Assembly: GCA_013360295.1 (NCBI GenBank) | Contig: JABWCL010000003.1 | Span: 1 to 64,000, forward strand | Source: Ignavibacteriaceae bacterium | Lineage (GTDB): Bacteria > Bacteroidota > Ignavibacteria > Ignavibacteriales > Ignavibacteriaceae | Direction of reading: 5' to 3' | DNA length: 64,000 bases | Shown: one piece after another, positions 51,397 to 61,889 of the stretch | Numbering within the stretch: position 1 is the stretch's first letter | Layout: each line of letters opens with the position of its first letter | Position numbers and translations under genes: made by a program | The notes under the pieces: model-generated | Database searches by the model: none | Seen by the model: the letters and a program-made list of their open reading frames with translations, nothing else | What the model was told of the DNA's origin: nothing

Positions 51397-52502
51397 ATCG
51401 AAACCGGAAATTTGTGAACTACTTCAGAAATAACATTCATCGCGAACTCTGTCTCTTCAATTGTTCCGGAGTTTATCCTTACTCCGTTAGGGATGCCGAA
51501 TGTCTTAACATGTCGGAGTATTAATCCCCTGTTCATGCATTCTAATGTGAAGGAGGCTGCGGTGTCCTCATCCTTAAACAACATTAAAAAGAAGTTCGCT
51601 GAGGATTCAGTTGTCAGTATTCCCAACTCTCTACATTTATCTTCGAGCATCTTCAATGAAATTTTATTCAGTTCCATTGTTTTTCTGAAGTACTCATCAT
51701 CCTTCAGCGCGCCCTCAGCGGCCGCCTGGGCTAGCATATTCGGCTCGAAAGGAAGTTTAACATTATAAAGTGTTTTAATCAGTTCTTCATCCCCGAACGC
51801 TACCCCCAGCCTTATTCCGGCTAATCCAAAACTCTTTGAAAATGTACGAAGTACAATTACATTCGGTAATAAGTAATTCAGGCCGTTCGGATACGAAGGT
51901 TCAGACTCAGCATAGATGCTGTAAGCCTCATCATACACAATAAGCACATCCTTGGGCACATTAAGCAGGATTTCTTCGAATTCTGATTTAGAAAAAATAG
52001 TCCCGGTCGGATTATTCGGATTTGCAAGATATAGAATTCGTGTACGGGTAGTGATCGCTCCCAGCAACGCCGGGATATCATACTTGTAATCTCTGAGCGG
52101 GACAGTCTGGTTTACTCTGCCAAGTTTATTCACATTTACATACCAGCCAATAAACGTTCCTTCCGAACTTAGCACCTCATCTCCCTGATCAGTAACTGCA
52201 CTGATTATGTACTGCAATATCGCGTCTGAACCGCTTGCGCAGAATATTTTCCCGGGAGCGACTGAGTACTTTACCGATAAACTCTTCACAAGACTAAAAC
52301 AGGACGGGTCAGTATACCGGTGAAGCTGATTAAGTGTTTCGCTGATTGATTGAACTGCAAGTGGTGAAGGACCCAAAGGATTTTCATTCGAGCCCAGCTT
52401 AACGACTTTCGTCAGTCCCTTTTCTCTTATAAGTTCGGAAATAGGTTTTCCTGCTTTATAAGGCGTCAAATTGGTGATATGTTCAGGGTAATGTAATGGC
52501 AT
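51393..52502 (-). CDS. Class I/II aminotransferase, probable aromatic aminotransferase
   Basis: 369 residues, HisC-like. PLP Lys in RTFSKSFGLAGIRLG, LANPNNPTG and VIYDEAYS-type aldehyde-stabilising Asp (IVYDEAY), ASGSDAILQYII. HisC relatives often act on tyrosine or phenylalanine. Placed between the HGD and FAH genes, tyrosine to 4-hydroxyphenylpyruvate is the most likely step. Histidinol-phosphate aminotransferase cannot be excluded from sequence, but no his genes are nearby. Confidence 0.85.
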   Translation of the reverse strand: MPLHYPEHITNLTPYKAGKPISELIREKGLTKVVKLGSNENPLGPSPLAVQSISETLNQLHRYTDPSCFSLVKSLSVKYSVAPGKIFCASGSDAILQYIISAVTDQGDEVLSSEGTFIGWYVNVNKLGRVNQTVPLRDYKYDIPALLGAITTRTRILYLANPNNPTGTIFSKSEFEEILLNVPKDVLIVYDEAYSIYAESEPSYPNGLNYLLPNVIVLRTFSKSFGLAGIRLGVAFGDEELIKTLYNVKLPFEPNMLAQAAAEGALKDDEYFRKTMELNKISLKMLEDKCRELGILTTESSANFFLMLFKDEDTAASFTLECMNRGLILRHVKTFGIPNGVRINSGTIEETEFAMNVISEVVHKFPVSI

Positions 52503-52509
52503 CAGTACT

Positions 52510-53670
52510 TTATTTTTCTAACCAGGATAGTTCGTAATCTTCAACCTGTGTGCTTTGCACGTTTTTTGTAAGCTTTAGCGGCTTAAACGTATCTATCATA
52601 ACCGCGTATTCTTCAGTGTCCTTCTTTCCGATGGAAGCTTCTGTTCTTCCGGGTTGTGGTCCGTGAGGTATTCCCATCGGATGCAGAGTGATACTTCCCT
52701 CCTCTACTCCGGACCTGGACATAAAATCACCGTGGACATAATAGAGCACTTCGTCACTGTCCACATTTGAATGATAATACGGTGCAGGGATCGCCTGGGG
52801 ATGAAAATCAAAAAGCCGAGGTACAAAATTGCAAACGACAAATCCACCGGTAACAAAGACAAGGTGCGATGGAGGCGGTAAATGAATTTTACCGACTTTA
52901 GGAGCATACTCCTTGATGTTAAATGTGTAGGGGTAAAGAAAGCCATCCCAGCCAACAACATCAAACGGATGATGAGGCAATTCATACTCAAAAAAACGGC
53001 CGTTAACTTTCAGGATTAATCTGAACTTCCCAAGCTGGTCAGTTGGATCAATATACTGGGGCGGATGAAAGTCCCGTTCATAGTATGGAGCCTCTTCGGT
53101 TAGCTGTCCATATTCATTTCTAAAATGCTTCGGGATATCATAAGGAGTAGATGATTCAACTACCAGGACTTTATTGTCTTTGTAATCTTCGAATTTCAGC
53201 TGGTAAGTTGTCCCCTTGGGTATGATTATATAATCCCACTGTTCAAACGGAAGCCTGCCGTACTCGGAAAGCATCTCTCCCTTCCCTTTATGTACGAACA
53301 GCATCTCGTGGGAATAACTGTTCCTGAAAAAGAAATCAGTATCTTCGGTAATTTTTGCAGTCGCAATTGTACAGTCGTTATTATGGAGGAATACTTTTCT
53401 CGCGTTAATAAAATTTCCGCCTCCTTCTGCCTTTCCTGTCTTAAAGTGGTAATATTTGAGCGGGGCATCACTCCATTCATCTCCGAAAGAAAAACTTAAT
53501 TCTTTTATAGCGCTGACCTGCGGAGGCATATAAAGATGGTACTTATTAGAATAAATCCCGGAAAAACCTTTTGTTCCGAATAATTCTTCACGGTAGAGGG
53601 TTCCATCCTCCTTGTAAAAAGTGATGTGCCTCTTTGGCGGAACTTTTCCGCACCTTACATAATACGGCAT
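52510..53670 (-). CDS. hmgA: Homogentisate 1,2-dioxygenase
   Basis: 386 residues, the short bacterial form. Opens the homogentisate ring to maleylacetoacetate. Cupin-like architecture with the iron-binding region YYHSNVDSDEVLYYVHGDFM and LHPMGIPHGPQPG supplying His and Glu ligands. FDVVGWDGFLYPYTFN is also typical. Lies 33 bases after hppD and 7 bases before the aminotransferase. Confidence 0.93.
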   Translation of the reverse strand: MPYYVRCGKVPPKRHITFYKEDGTLYREELFGTKGFSGIYSNKYHLYMPPQVSAIKELSFSFGDEWSDAPLKYYHFKTGKAEGGGNFINARKVFLHNNDCTIATAKITEDTDFFFRNSYSHEMLFVHKGKGEMLSEYGRLPFEQWDYIIIPKGTTYQLKFEDYKDNKVLVVESSTPYDIPKHFRNEYGQLTEEAPYYERDFHPPQYIDPTDQLGKFRLILKVNGRFFEYELPHHPFDVVGWDGFLYPYTFNIKEYAPKVGKIHLPPPSHLVFVTGGFVVCNFVPRLFDFHPQAIPAPYYHSNVDSDEVLYYVHGDFMSRSGVEEGSITLHPMGIPHGPQPGRTEASIGKKDTEEYAVMIDTFKPLKLTKNVQSTQVEDYELSWLEK

Positions 53671-53703
53671 AGTTTACCTCGTTTCTCTCAGATTAGTTGA
53701 AAA

Positions 53704-54819
53704 TCAGTTTTTATCAAAGTTACCGCGAAGGACCTGATCCCTCTCAATAGACTCGAATAATGCCTGGAAGTTCCCCTGCCCAAAGCCTTCACTTCCCTTA
53801 CAACGCTGAATGATTTCAAAGAAAAATGTTGGGCGGTCACTTACAGGCTTGGTGAACAACTGTAAAAGGTATCCCTCGCCTTCGAGGTCACATAAGATAC
53901 CTAATCTCTTCAGTTCATCAATACTTTCAGTAATATTCCAACCTTTTTCCTTCAACATTTCATAGTAAGTATCGGGTGGATTGGTTAAAAACTCTAATCC
54001 GTTCTTTCTCATTGCCGCGATTGTTTTAAGAATGTCATCCGTGGTAATTGCTACGTGCTGAATTCCCGAGCCGAGATATTCATCTATGTATTCCTCGATC
54101 TGCGACTTCTTCACTCCTTCATACGGTTCATTTATAGGATTACGCACCTTTTTATCTTTCGACCGGACAACCTTGGAAAGAAGAGCGGAATATTTTGTGG
54201 AAATATCTCCCGGCCCAAATTCAAGAAATGTCTCGAGCCCGAGAGATTTGTTAAGGTAAGTTGCCCACATATCCATTTCGTTCTCGCGAACATTGCCAAC
54301 AATATGATCTACCTGCATCAGGCCTGTGTCTTCGGTTTCAATATTGATCTTCATAATTGGCTCCCTGAAACCCGGCTTGAAAACTCCTTTGTAATTATCC
54401 TTGTTCATAAAAACAATCTCCGCGTCATCGTAAAGTTTTATAGCTGCCTCTTCCACGAATCCGAACTCATCCTCATACTTTTTCGGCATTCTTGAGGGGA
54501 TTGCTCCGTTCTTGATTGCGGTTTCATAGGCGTGCTTAACGTTGTCAACCTCAAGCGCCCACCTCTTCACTCCGTCGCCGTGCTTTTCAACAAAAGATTT
54601 CACTTCATAGTTGGTGGGTCTAATTGCGGAAGTAACAATAAACTTGATATTGTTTTTAGTAAAGTAGTATGATACCTTGTCCTTTACTCCTGTTTCCGGG
54701 CCAAGGTAAGCAGTCTGTTTTAGTGAGAGCGCTTTCGCGAACCAGTAAGCCCACATTTTCGCGGAGCCTGTATAGAACTCAACATAATTGTAACCTCTGA
54801 TTCCCATTTCGTTTGACAT
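53704..54819 (-). CDS. hppD: 4-hydroxyphenylpyruvate dioxygenase
   Basis: 371 residues. Converts 4-hydroxyphenylpyruvate to homogentisate. Two vicinal-oxygen-chelate domains; iron ligands His172 (QVDHIVGNV), His255 (GIQHVAITTDD) and Glu335 (TFFFEIIQR). Length matches eukaryote-like enzymes. First gene of the tyrosine-breakdown operon hppD-hmgA-aminotransferase-fah. Confidence 0.96.
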   Translation of the reverse strand: MSNEMGIRGYNYVEFYTGSAKMWAYWFAKALSLKQTAYLGPETGVKDKVSYYFTKNNIKFIVTSAIRPTNYEVKSFVEKHGDGVKRWALEVDNVKHAYETAIKNGAIPSRMPKKYEDEFGFVEEAAIKLYDDAEIVFMNKDNYKGVFKPGFREPIMKINIETEDTGLMQVDHIVGNVRENEMDMWATYLNKSLGLETFLEFGPGDISTKYSALLSKVVRSKDKKVRNPINEPYEGVKKSQIEEYIDEYLGSGIQHVAITTDDILKTIAAMRKNGLEFLTNPPDTYYEMLKEKGWNITESIDELKRLGILCDLEGEGYLLQLFTKPVSDRPTFFFEIIQRCKGSEGFGQGNFQALFESIERDQVLRGNFDKN

Positions 54820-54866
54820 AAAATTACCTTTCTTATAGTATTAAAACTTTTGTATGAGCGGATTAA

Positions 54867-56555
54867 TTATTTGACGGAACTGCCGAGATCAAAAACGAAG
54901 TCTGTTACTGCCCATCTCGGAGCTAAATTAATTTCATCCTTAAAGTAAAAAAAATCTTCTGAATATTGAAACGGAAACAATTTCCCCTCTGAATACTCTG
55001 AGTCACCGTCAATATCATTAAAACACCTCACCCTGTACTTCCCCGGTTCAATTTTGGTAAACTCAAAATTACCACGAGGATTAGGTTTGGCATAATACCT
55101 CAGGCCGTTCTTCTCGAGGTGTTCCAATAGGACAACCGGACTTTTGAAGTTCTGATAGTTTTGTAATTGCCCGTAAAGTCCTGTATAACTCAGATCGCTC
55201 TTCGTCCTGAACCTGTATACATAAATGGAATCCAAGGCATTCCCCGCCGGGTCGGCTGCTTCCCCAAGGTCAAATCTGATAATATAATCCGTTTGCGGTT
55301 TCAGTCCGCCAGGGAATTTCATTGTAAAGGCGGACGCATCGATCACTTCATTGATAAAAGCAACCGGTACTCCTCCGGTATCAGAAACAGAAATGCTTCC
55401 GAATAAATCACTAAAAGTTATAACGTCATCAAAATAAAAAGATATTCTCGGATCAGCATAGTTTACATCATTCGAATTAAAAGGCGGGACAACCCTGAAA
55501 ATCGAAGCTGCGGATGTATCAGGTTTTTCGTTCGCGATTATGGCAACGGAATCAATATGAGTGAGGTTTGCCGCGGCATCTTTAAAGTTGAGCGCACGAA
55601 GGAAATAATTTCCTGCTTCAGAAATTTTTACATCTTTAAGACCGATGAAAAGTTCTTTTTCTTTGCCTCTCCCTTTAAATATCAGTTCCGGCTTTGTAAT
55701 GCTCAGACCGATGGAATCCACGATTTCAAAACCCATTTCAGGATTATCCTCAATTCGGACATCCTCAGAGAAATTTATCAGTAGATGGTTCACGTCAGTC
55801 ATCACGGCTGAGATTAATCTCGGACTTATTGTATCAATTTTCGACAGTACAAAATTCAGGCCGGTGTGCCCGGTATCTTTTGGAGATATTGTAAAATCAC
55901 GGGAGGGGATTCCGACAAGATCCTGCTCAGGCTGGAATAACAAATCCTTAAATTCATCTTTTACGGCAAAGACGCGGTACATACCATTATTCAGGCCTGT
56001 GAAAGTAAATGTACCTTCCTTTCCCGCTTGAGAGATATAGTCCGGTTTCACTTCCGAAATATTAAGATCTTCCGGTGGATTTAGATACGCGAAAAGCAAA
56101 ACCCCCGACGGATTCTCCGAAAAAACGGTTCCGGACAAAGTGCCGTTCGCGATTTTATCACCGGTCGCGAACGCAAAAACAAATGATTCCGCCATTCTGT
56201 TTTTATTATTATAATCGACAACGTCAGTCCCGATGGTAACAGTGTATGTGGTGTTCTCCCGTAGCGTATCGTTAAAATTAACTCTCACACTTTTCCCGCT
56301 CCAGTCGGTTTCAAAGCCGTATTTCAGAGACGGAGAAATGAACACCGCATCCCTGAACGACCTCTTTTCAACGTACTCACTGAAACTAAGTTCAAAATAT
56401 TTTTCATTAAAATTTGTTGTTTGATTAACCGGATAGTATTCATCAATTTGCGGAGGGATTCTGTCCACCTCTCCGCCACCCGGGGGCAACTGATTAGCGC
56501 AATGAAATGAGATAAGCGCGAAAAAAAGTAAACTTAGTCTCTTGAATTCAGCCAT
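54867..56555 (-). CDS. Lipoprotein with SbsA-type Ig-like domain
   Basis: 562 residues. N-terminus ends hydrophobic with ISFHC (Cys19), a plausible if unusual lipobox. Residues about 30-135 form a Big_5/SbsA Ig-like domain (PPQIDEYYPVN, YFELSFSEYVEKRSF, TLRENTTYTVTIG). Similar Ig-like pieces recur (about 345-450), and a carboxypeptidase-regulatory-like segment near 130-230 and 455-530. Common Bacteroidota surface lipoprotein type, function unknown. Its start overlaps the mltG stop by 22 bases. Confidence 0.8.
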   Translation of the reverse strand: MAEFKRLSLLFFALISFHCANQLPPGGGEVDRIPPQIDEYYPVNQTTNFNEKYFELSFSEYVEKRSFRDAVFISPSLKYGFETDWSGKSVRVNFNDTLRENTTYTVTIGTDVVDYNNKNRMAESFVFAFATGDKIANGTLSGTVFSENPSGVLLFAYLNPPEDLNISEVKPDYISQAGKEGTFTFTGLNNGMYRVFAVKDEFKDLLFQPEQDLVGIPSRDFTISPKDTGHTGLNFVLSKIDTISPRLISAVMTDVNHLLINFSEDVRIEDNPEMGFEIVDSIGLSITKPELIFKGRGKEKELFIGLKDVKISEAGNYFLRALNFKDAAANLTHIDSVAIIANEKPDTSAASIFRVVPPFNSNDVNYADPRISFYFDDVITFSDLFGSISVSDTGGVPVAFINEVIDASAFTMKFPGGLKPQTDYIIRFDLGEAADPAGNALDSIYVYRFRTKSDLSYTGLYGQLQNYQNFKSPVVLLEHLEKNGLRYYAKPNPRGNFEFTKIEPGKYRVRCFNDIDGDSEYSEGKLFPFQYSEDFFYFKDEINLAPRWAVTDFVFDLGSSVK

Positions 56556-57571
56556 AAATGGTATTTCTTTGCCAAACGAACGTGATCATTATAATTTGTT
56601 GTGAAATTATGCTTGCCGGTCGAATCCGCCACAAAAAACAAATAGTTATGCTTTTCAGGATTCAGAACGGCTAAGATAGCATCCTTTCCCGGATTATTTA
56701 TCGGACCCGGAGGTATGCCGTAGTAAATATACGTATTATAAGGAGAATTTATAGCCAGGTCCCGATATGTTAATCTGCGCCAGCCATCCGCCAAAAGGAA
56801 TTGTATCGTTGGATCAGCCTGCAGTTTCATACCAATTCTCAACCTGTTTAGATAAACACCCGCAACCCTGCGCATCTCCTCCTTATGATTGGTTTCTGCC
56901 TCAACGATTGAGGCTAAGGTTAATACCTGGTGCACTGAATAACCTGTTTTCCTGACAACCGTTAAAAGAGAATCAGAAAAAAACTTCCGGAAGTTTCCAT
57001 AGAGTTTAGTCAGTATTTCTCTTGAACTTGAATTAACAAAAAACTCGTGGCTGCCCGGTAATAGATAACCAATTAGATCGTTTCTTTCAAATTGTATTGA
57101 ATCCAGGAACTCCTTGTCCCTAGCGAGAACAATGAGAGAATCATCCACAAGGATGCTCTCACTTTTTAATCGCCGTGAGATACCGATTGTGCTGATACCG
57201 TCATATAAACTGATGCGCACCAGTTTATCTCCTTCACCGTTCGCGAGTCTCGAGATAATCTTATAGTAACTGTTCGACGGTTCAAACGTGTAACGGCCTG
57301 CCTGTAAGCTTTTCGGACTCCCGGACATATATGTGAATATCTTAAAAACAGTAATATCCCTTATTAATCCTTCCTGCTTTAACCTGGAAGCAATAGAATT
57401 CAGCGATTCTCCCCTGTTAATAACCATCTTGATGGACTCATTTCTCCCGGAATCGTGAGGTAAAAAGTAAGCTAAAAGAAAAGCAGTGAGAATTACAGCG
57501 AAAAAGATCGCCACCAGTATCCATTCTTTTCGGGAGAGCAGTTCTGAAAATGATACTTTACCGGATGTCAT
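56534..57571 (-). CDS. mltG: Endolytic murein transglycosylase MltG
   Basis: 345 residues. One N-terminal membrane anchor (about 17-37), then LysM-like and the YceG catalytic domain. MltG cleaves nascent glycan strands. Catalytic Glu224 in TLASIVEAETNHKEE; DLIGYLLPGSHEF and LQADPTIQFLL, YNTYIYYGIPPGPI are family marks. It precedes the Ig-like lipoprotein (overlapping) and follows tsaD by 64 bases. Confidence 0.95.
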   Translation of the reverse strand: MTSGKVSFSELLSRKEWILVAIFFAVILTAFLLAYFLPHDSGRNESIKMVINRGESLNSIASRLKQEGLIRDITVFKIFTYMSGSPKSLQAGRYTFEPSNSYYKIISRLANGEGDKLVRISLYDGISTIGISRRLKSESILVDDSLIVLARDKEFLDSIQFERNDLIGYLLPGSHEFFVNSSSREILTKLYGNFRKFFSDSLLTVVRKTGYSVHQVLTLASIVEAETNHKEEMRRVAGVYLNRLRIGMKLQADPTIQFLLADGWRRLTYRDLAINSPYNTYIYYGIPPGPINNPGKDAILAVLNPEKHNYLFFVADSTGKHNFTTNYNDHVRLAKKYHLWLNSRD

Positions 57572-57635
57572 CCTTGCGGTGTTCCTGCTCTTTTCCGAAA
57601 TGGTGTGGAAACTTCCTTAAACAGGATAACTACCA

Positions 57636-58655
57636 TTAGTCCGTAACCAGGTATTTTGAATAAAACTCGGGAAAAGGTTCAAACTCATCCGGAAATGATT
57701 CGCCAGCGTTATAAAGCATTTCCCCTCTGAGCGCTATCATCGCGGCATTATCACCACAATACTCAAATGCAGGGATCACAACTTTTACTGAGTTCTTCTC
57801 TCCAAGTTTCTGAATCCCTTCTCTCAGCATTTTATTAGCCGCAACTCCGCCGGTGAGACAAAGGGTTTTTACGGGAAAAGCATTTAGAGCTTTTTTGGTT
57901 TTTCTCAGAAGCGCTTCAACGGCAGCTCTCTGAAAAGATGCTGCAATATCGAATTTTGTTTGATCGTCAAGTTCGCCGTCTGTTGGCTTGATTTTATTGA
58001 TCAATCTTAAAACCGCCGTTTTTAATCCTGAGTAAGAAAAATCATATCTGCCCGCTGTTTCAGAGATCGGAAGTTTATACGCGTCTTCATTCCCCCGGTC
58101 AGCTGCCTTCTGAATACTCGGCCCGCCCGGATAAGGTAACCCAAGCATCTTCGCGACTTTATCAAAAGCCTCCCCAACCGCATCATCAATCGTACTGCCG
58201 AGTATTTTCATCTCGGTTTCGCTATTTACGATTACAAGCATGGTATGTCCGCCGGAAACTACAAGCGCGAGAAATGGGTATTCCGGTTTTTCTTCCATCA
58301 GGAAACCGGAAAAAATATGGCCTTCAATATGATTTACGGGAATAAATGGTTTATCAAGGGCGTACGCAAGATGCTTACCGTATATAAAGCCTGTCAGCAA
58401 TGCCCCAATGAGACCGGGACCAGCAGTCGCGGTTATCACGTCAATATCAGATTTCTCCAATTCCGCTTTTTGCAACGCGCCTTTGATCAGCGGTTGCAGC
58501 CGTTGGATATGAGCCCTGCTTGAAAGTTCGGGGACAACACCGCCGTATAGTTTATGAAAATCCTGCGAGGAGATAAGGTTTGCTTTCAGTTCCCCGTCTT
58601 TAAGTATCGCTATGGATGTTTCATCGCAGGAGCTTTCAATTCCCAGTACAACCAT
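57636..58655 (-). CDS. tsaD: tRNA N6-adenosine threonylcarbamoyltransferase
   Basis: 339 residues. Transfers threonylcarbamoyl to A37 of ANN-decoding tRNAs. ASKHA fold with metal ligands His109 and His113 in NHIEGHIFSG, N-terminal LGIESSCDETSIAI, and GVAANKMLRE. Its start shares one base with the proline dehydrogenase stop, so they are cotranscribed. Confidence 0.97.
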   Translation of the reverse strand: MVVLGIESSCDETSIAILKDGELKANLISSQDFHKLYGGVVPELSSRAHIQRLQPLIKGALQKAELEKSDIDVITATAGPGLIGALLTGFIYGKHLAYALDKPFIPVNHIEGHIFSGFLMEEKPEYPFLALVVSGGHTMLVIVNSETEMKILGSTIDDAVGEAFDKVAKMLGLPYPGGPSIQKAADRGNEDAYKLPISETAGRYDFSYSGLKTAVLRLINKIKPTDGELDDQTKFDIAASFQRAAVEALLRKTKKALNAFPVKTLCLTGGVAANKMLREGIQKLGEKNSVKVVIPAFEYCGDNAAMIALRGEMLYNAGESFPDEFEPFPEFYSKYLVTD

Positions 58656-59554
58656 TATTTCAACCCGAACACATCTTTGACAATACTCCTGGCAACTTCC
58701 GGATTCTCTTTCAGGCGTCTAATTGAATAGAGGTACCAGTCCTTCCCGAACGGCACATATATTCTGACTTTATATCCCATTTTATTCAGTTTATCTCTAA
58801 GGTCCGGCCGGACGCCAAGAAGCATCTGGAATTCAAATTTTGATTTATCAATATTATTGTTTTTGATGTATTTGAGGGATTCGTCAATGAGGTATTCATC
58901 GTGCGTGGCTATACCAACATAGCTTCCGTTACTGATCATAGTATCTAGAATCTTGATAAAGTTATCGCGGATCGGCTGCTTCCCTTTTATTGCAATTGAT
59001 TCCGGTTCAATATAAATACCCTTACACAACCGGAAATTTGTCCCGATCTTTGTCAGGGATAAGACATCGTCAATACTTCTTTTAAGATACGCCTGGATCA
59101 CAATACCGGTATTAGTGTACTTTTCTTTTAATCTCCGGAGCAGATTAATTATACTGTCCGTTGTGGAAGAGTCTTCCATATCGAGACGAACAAAATTGTT
59201 CATTTGAGCGGCTTCTTCCACCAGCCCGGAAATAAGCCCGTATGCAAATTCAGGGTCGATCATAAGTCCCATTTGGGTAGGTTTTATGGAAAGATTGCTT
59301 TGCAGGTTGTGCTCTTTAATAGCCGCAAGCACCTCTTTACCCTTGCGGTGGGCTTCAATCGCTTCATCTTTTGAAGAAATCGCTTCCCCAAGCACATCCA
59401 TTGTGGCGAGAATGCCTTTCGAATTGAGGTCTTTCACGACCTTGATAGCATCCTCTAATTTCACACCGGCTATATACTTGGAAGCGAAAATATAGACGAT
59501 CCCTTTAGGCAGTTTACTTACAAAATAGACTATTGATTTATTTAAAATACTCAC
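58655..59554 (-). CDS. Proline dehydrogenase
   Basis: 299 residues, monofunctional PRODH barrel. Oxidises proline to pyrroline-5-carboxylate with FAD. VRLDMEDSS, VIQAYLKRS, FRLCKGIY, THDEYL, FEFQMLLGVRPDL and RIYVPFGKDWYLYSIRRLKE (the Y-x-Y-x2-RR-x-E signature). No P5C dehydrogenase nearby. Directly coupled to tsaD. Confidence 0.93.
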   Translation of the reverse strand: MSILNKSIVYFVSKLPKGIVYIFASKYIAGVKLEDAIKVVKDLNSKGILATMDVLGEAISSKDEAIEAHRKGKEVLAAIKEHNLQSNLSIKPTQMGLMIDPEFAYGLISGLVEEAAQMNNFVRLDMEDSSTTDSIINLLRRLKEKYTNTGIVIQAYLKRSIDDVLSLTKIGTNFRLCKGIYIEPESIAIKGKQPIRDNFIKILDTMISNGSYVGIATHDEYLIDESLKYIKNNNIDKSKFEFQMLLGVRPDLRDKLNKMGYKVRIYVPFGKDWYLYSIRRLKENPEVARSIVKDVFGLK

Positions 59555-59682
59555 AAAATCTCCAAAACTTAACTTACTAAATTAGCCTTAATCGGGTACT
59601 TAACAAAATTCAGGAATCCGAATTACAGTAAAGGAAAGCGTGATGATTCGGTGAATTTGCTGGGGAATAACAGGAAGAACAT

Positions 59683-59702
59683 CGGGGTGCGCGGGCACCC
59701 CG
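59683..59702 (-). terminator. Strong GC hairpin 5 bases after coaE, possible terminator
   Basis: CGGGGTGC (59683-59690) pairs perfectly with GCACCCCG (59695-59702), loop GCGG. On the minus strand it directly follows the coaE stop and is followed by a pyrimidine-rich but broken T stretch (TGTTCTTCCTGTT). It could terminate or stabilise the coaE message. The rest of the 59555-59707 gap holds nothing recognisable. Confidence 0.5.
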
Positions 59703-59707
59703 GAAAA

Positions 59708-60313
59708 TCATTTTGGTAGAATTTTATTCAGAATTAGGTCCAGTTCCGCCGTGAGCGCTTCCGGGGTACCGTTATTGTGAATAGTAAAGTGAGATTTTTC
59801 TTTCTTCATCTCTACCGGCAGCTGTGAGTCTTCAATTTTCCTGAAATCATCATACTCCATATTATTTCTCTCCTGAAGCCTGCTGAAACGCACCTGCTCA
59901 TCGGCATCTATAAGGAGTACATAATCAAAAAGGTTTTCCATGCCAGCCTCAAAAATCAGAGCTGCCTCAACAAAAACGACATTCCGCGTATGAAGAAGCC
60001 TCTTGAATTTGGTCTGAATCTCTTTAATTACTACCGGGTGAACAATGGAATTGATCAGTGCTACATTGCTTGGGTCTGAGAACACCTCATCCGCCAGGTA
60101 AGCAGTATTCAACTCTCCTTCGGTATAAGATTTCTCACCGAAGTTTTCTTTTATTTGCGATATCACATGAATATCAGAAGACATGATCTTCTTAGCGATG
60201 ATATCGGCAAAAAGGACTTTATAGCCTTTGTTTATAAGATATTCACAGGCAAGGCTTTTACCCGCGCCAATATTGCCGGTAATGGCAATTTTGAGTTTTG
60301 CACTAGCGTGCAT
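59708..60313 (-). CDS. coaE: Dephospho-CoA kinase
   Basis: 201 residues. Final step of CoA synthesis. P-loop GNIGAGKS (13-20); [23 protein letters not shown] and [13 protein letters not shown] fit CoaE. Its start overlaps the rny stop by 11 bases. Confidence 0.95.
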   Translation of the reverse strand: MHASAKLKIAITGNIGAGKSLACEYLINKGYKVLFADIIAKKIMSSDIHVISQIKENFGEKSYTEGELNTAYLADEVFSDPSNVALINSIVHPVVIKEIQTKFKRLLHTRNVVFVEAALIFEAGMENLFDYVLLIDADEQVRFSRLQERNNMEYDDFRKIEDSQLPVEMKKEKSHFTIHNNGTPEALTAELDLILNKILPK

Positions 60314-61865
60314 AGTGTACTTTTCGAACCTCTCTTATCACTGTTACTTTAATTTGTCCGGGATATTCCATCTCATCTTCAATCTTCTTCGCGATATCGT
60401 GAGCCAGCTTATCGGCTACAACATCATCAATTTTTTCGTGTTCAACCACTACTCTTACTTCGCGCCCGGCTTGTATTGCATAAGTCTTTGCAACACCCTG
60501 AAAGGATTTCGCTAGCAGTTCGAGCGTCTCTAAACGCTTAACATATCCTTCGATGGGTTCTCTTCTGGCACCCGGTCTGGCGCCACTGATTGCATCCGCT
60601 GCCTGTACGAGCGGAGCGTAGGGTGTCTCCATCTCCATCTCTTCGTGGTGGCTTCCGATAGCATTGCATACAACCGGGTTCTCGCGGTATTTCTTCGCCA
60701 GTTCATACCCAATAAGTGCGTGAGGGCCATCAAGAATTTTATCCATCGTTTTACCAACATCATGCAGCAATCCAGAGCGTTTTGCGATATTCGCGTCAAG
60801 CCCGAGCTCTGCTGCCATTATTCCTGTAAGGTAAGCAACTTCAGTGCTGTGCTGTAAAAGATTTTGCCCGTAACTTGAGCGGTATTTCATCCTGCCGATC
60901 AGTTTGATCAATTCATTATGAACACCGTGAATGCCCAGCTGAAGCAGAGTATTCTCTCCTTCTTTGAACATCTCCTCTTCAAGTTCTTTTCCAACTTTAT
61001 CAACTATCTCTTCGATACGTGCCGGATGGATCCTGCCGTCATTGATCAGCCTTTCAAGTGAGACGCGGGCAACTTCCCTTCGGAACTGGTCATATGAGGA
61101 AAGGATAACTGCTTCGGGTGTATCATCAACGATCACATCAACACCTGTGGCTGCCTCGAAAGCCCTAATATTACGCCCCTCCTTCCCGATGATCCTTCCT
61201 TTAAGTTCATCGTTCTGGATCTGAACGACTGAGACGGTGGTCTCAACAGAACATTCAGCCGCCGTACGTTGGATTGCCTGAATTATTATTTTCTGGGATT
61301 CCTTCTTTGCTTCGGACTTAGCCTTTTCAAAAAGTGATTTGACCATTTTATTTGATTCAGATCTCGCATCTTGGATCATATTTTCCATCAGCATTTTCTT
61401 TGCCTCTTCGGATGTGAGCCCTGAAATTTTTTCCAGTCGCAGATTCTGTTCTTTCTCCAGAGACTCAACCGCTTTCCTGCGGTTTTCAAGCGCTCGTTTC
61501 TGGTCGTTAATCTCCCTCTCTAACTGCTTGTTCTCTTTCTCTTTCTGAAGTGCAGACTCGAGTTTTTTATCAATGTTCTCCTCACGCTGGGCAAGCTGCT
61601 TTTCGAAATGCTGCTGCTTCTGCCTCTTATGGTTAAGGTCTTGATCAAATTCAACTTTCTTTTTGTACCACTCGTCTTTTACTTCAAGTAGTTTTTCCCT
61701 TTTAATGTTCTGTGCTTCCTTTTCTGCGTCCTCAAGTATCTGCTTGGCTCTGACGTCAGCCGCGGCCAGGCTTTTTTTACCTGCTCTGGAATTAAAATAC
61801 CAACCCAGGTAAAAGCATACAGGGACCAGGAGCACAATGGTTATTATAAAGTATAAAGGATCCAT
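60303..61865 (-). CDS. rny: Ribonuclease Y
   Basis: 520 residues from ATG 61865, chosen because GGAGG lies 4 bases upstream and the protein then opens with the membrane helix [20 protein letters not shown]. Endoribonuclease that starts mRNA decay at the membrane. Long coiled coil (about 30-190), KH domain [19 protein letters not shown], and HD domain with [11 protein letters not shown] longer frame back to 61961 runs through the candidate 6S RNA and is not needed. Confidence 0.97.
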   Translation of the reverse strand: MDPLYFIITIVLLVPVCFYLGWYFNSRAGKKSLAAADVRAKQILEDAEKEAQNIKREKLLEVKDEWYKKKVEFDQDLNHKRQKQQHFEKQLAQREENIDKKLESALQKEKENKQLEREINDQKRALENRRKAVESLEKEQNLRLEKISGLTSEEAKKMLMENMIQDARSESNKMVKSLFEKAKSEAKKESQKIIIQAIQRTAAECSVETTVSVVQIQNDELKGRIIGKEGRNIRAFEAATGVDVIVDDTPEAVILSSYDQFRREVARVSLERLINDGRIHPARIEEIVDKVGKELEEEMFKEGENTLLQLGIHGVHNELIKLIGRMKYRSSYGQNLLQHSTEVAYLTGIMAAELGLDANIAKRSGLLHDVGKTMDKILDGPHALIGYELAKKYRENPVVCNAIGSHHEEMEMETPYAPLVQAADAISGARPGARREPIEGYVKRLETLELLAKSFQGVAKTYAIQAGREVRVVVEHEKIDDVVADKLAHDIAKKIEDEMEYPGQIKVTVIREVRKVHYAR

Positions 61866-61869
61866 TTTG

Positions 61870-61874
61870 CCTCC
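61870..61874 (-). promoter_or_regulatory. Strong ribosome binding site of rny
   Basis: GGAGG on the minus strand, 4 bases before the ATG at 61865. One of the few strong Shine-Dalgarno sequences in the window; it fixes the rny start. Confidence 0.85.
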
Positions 61875-61889
61875 GTTAAATAGATAAAT

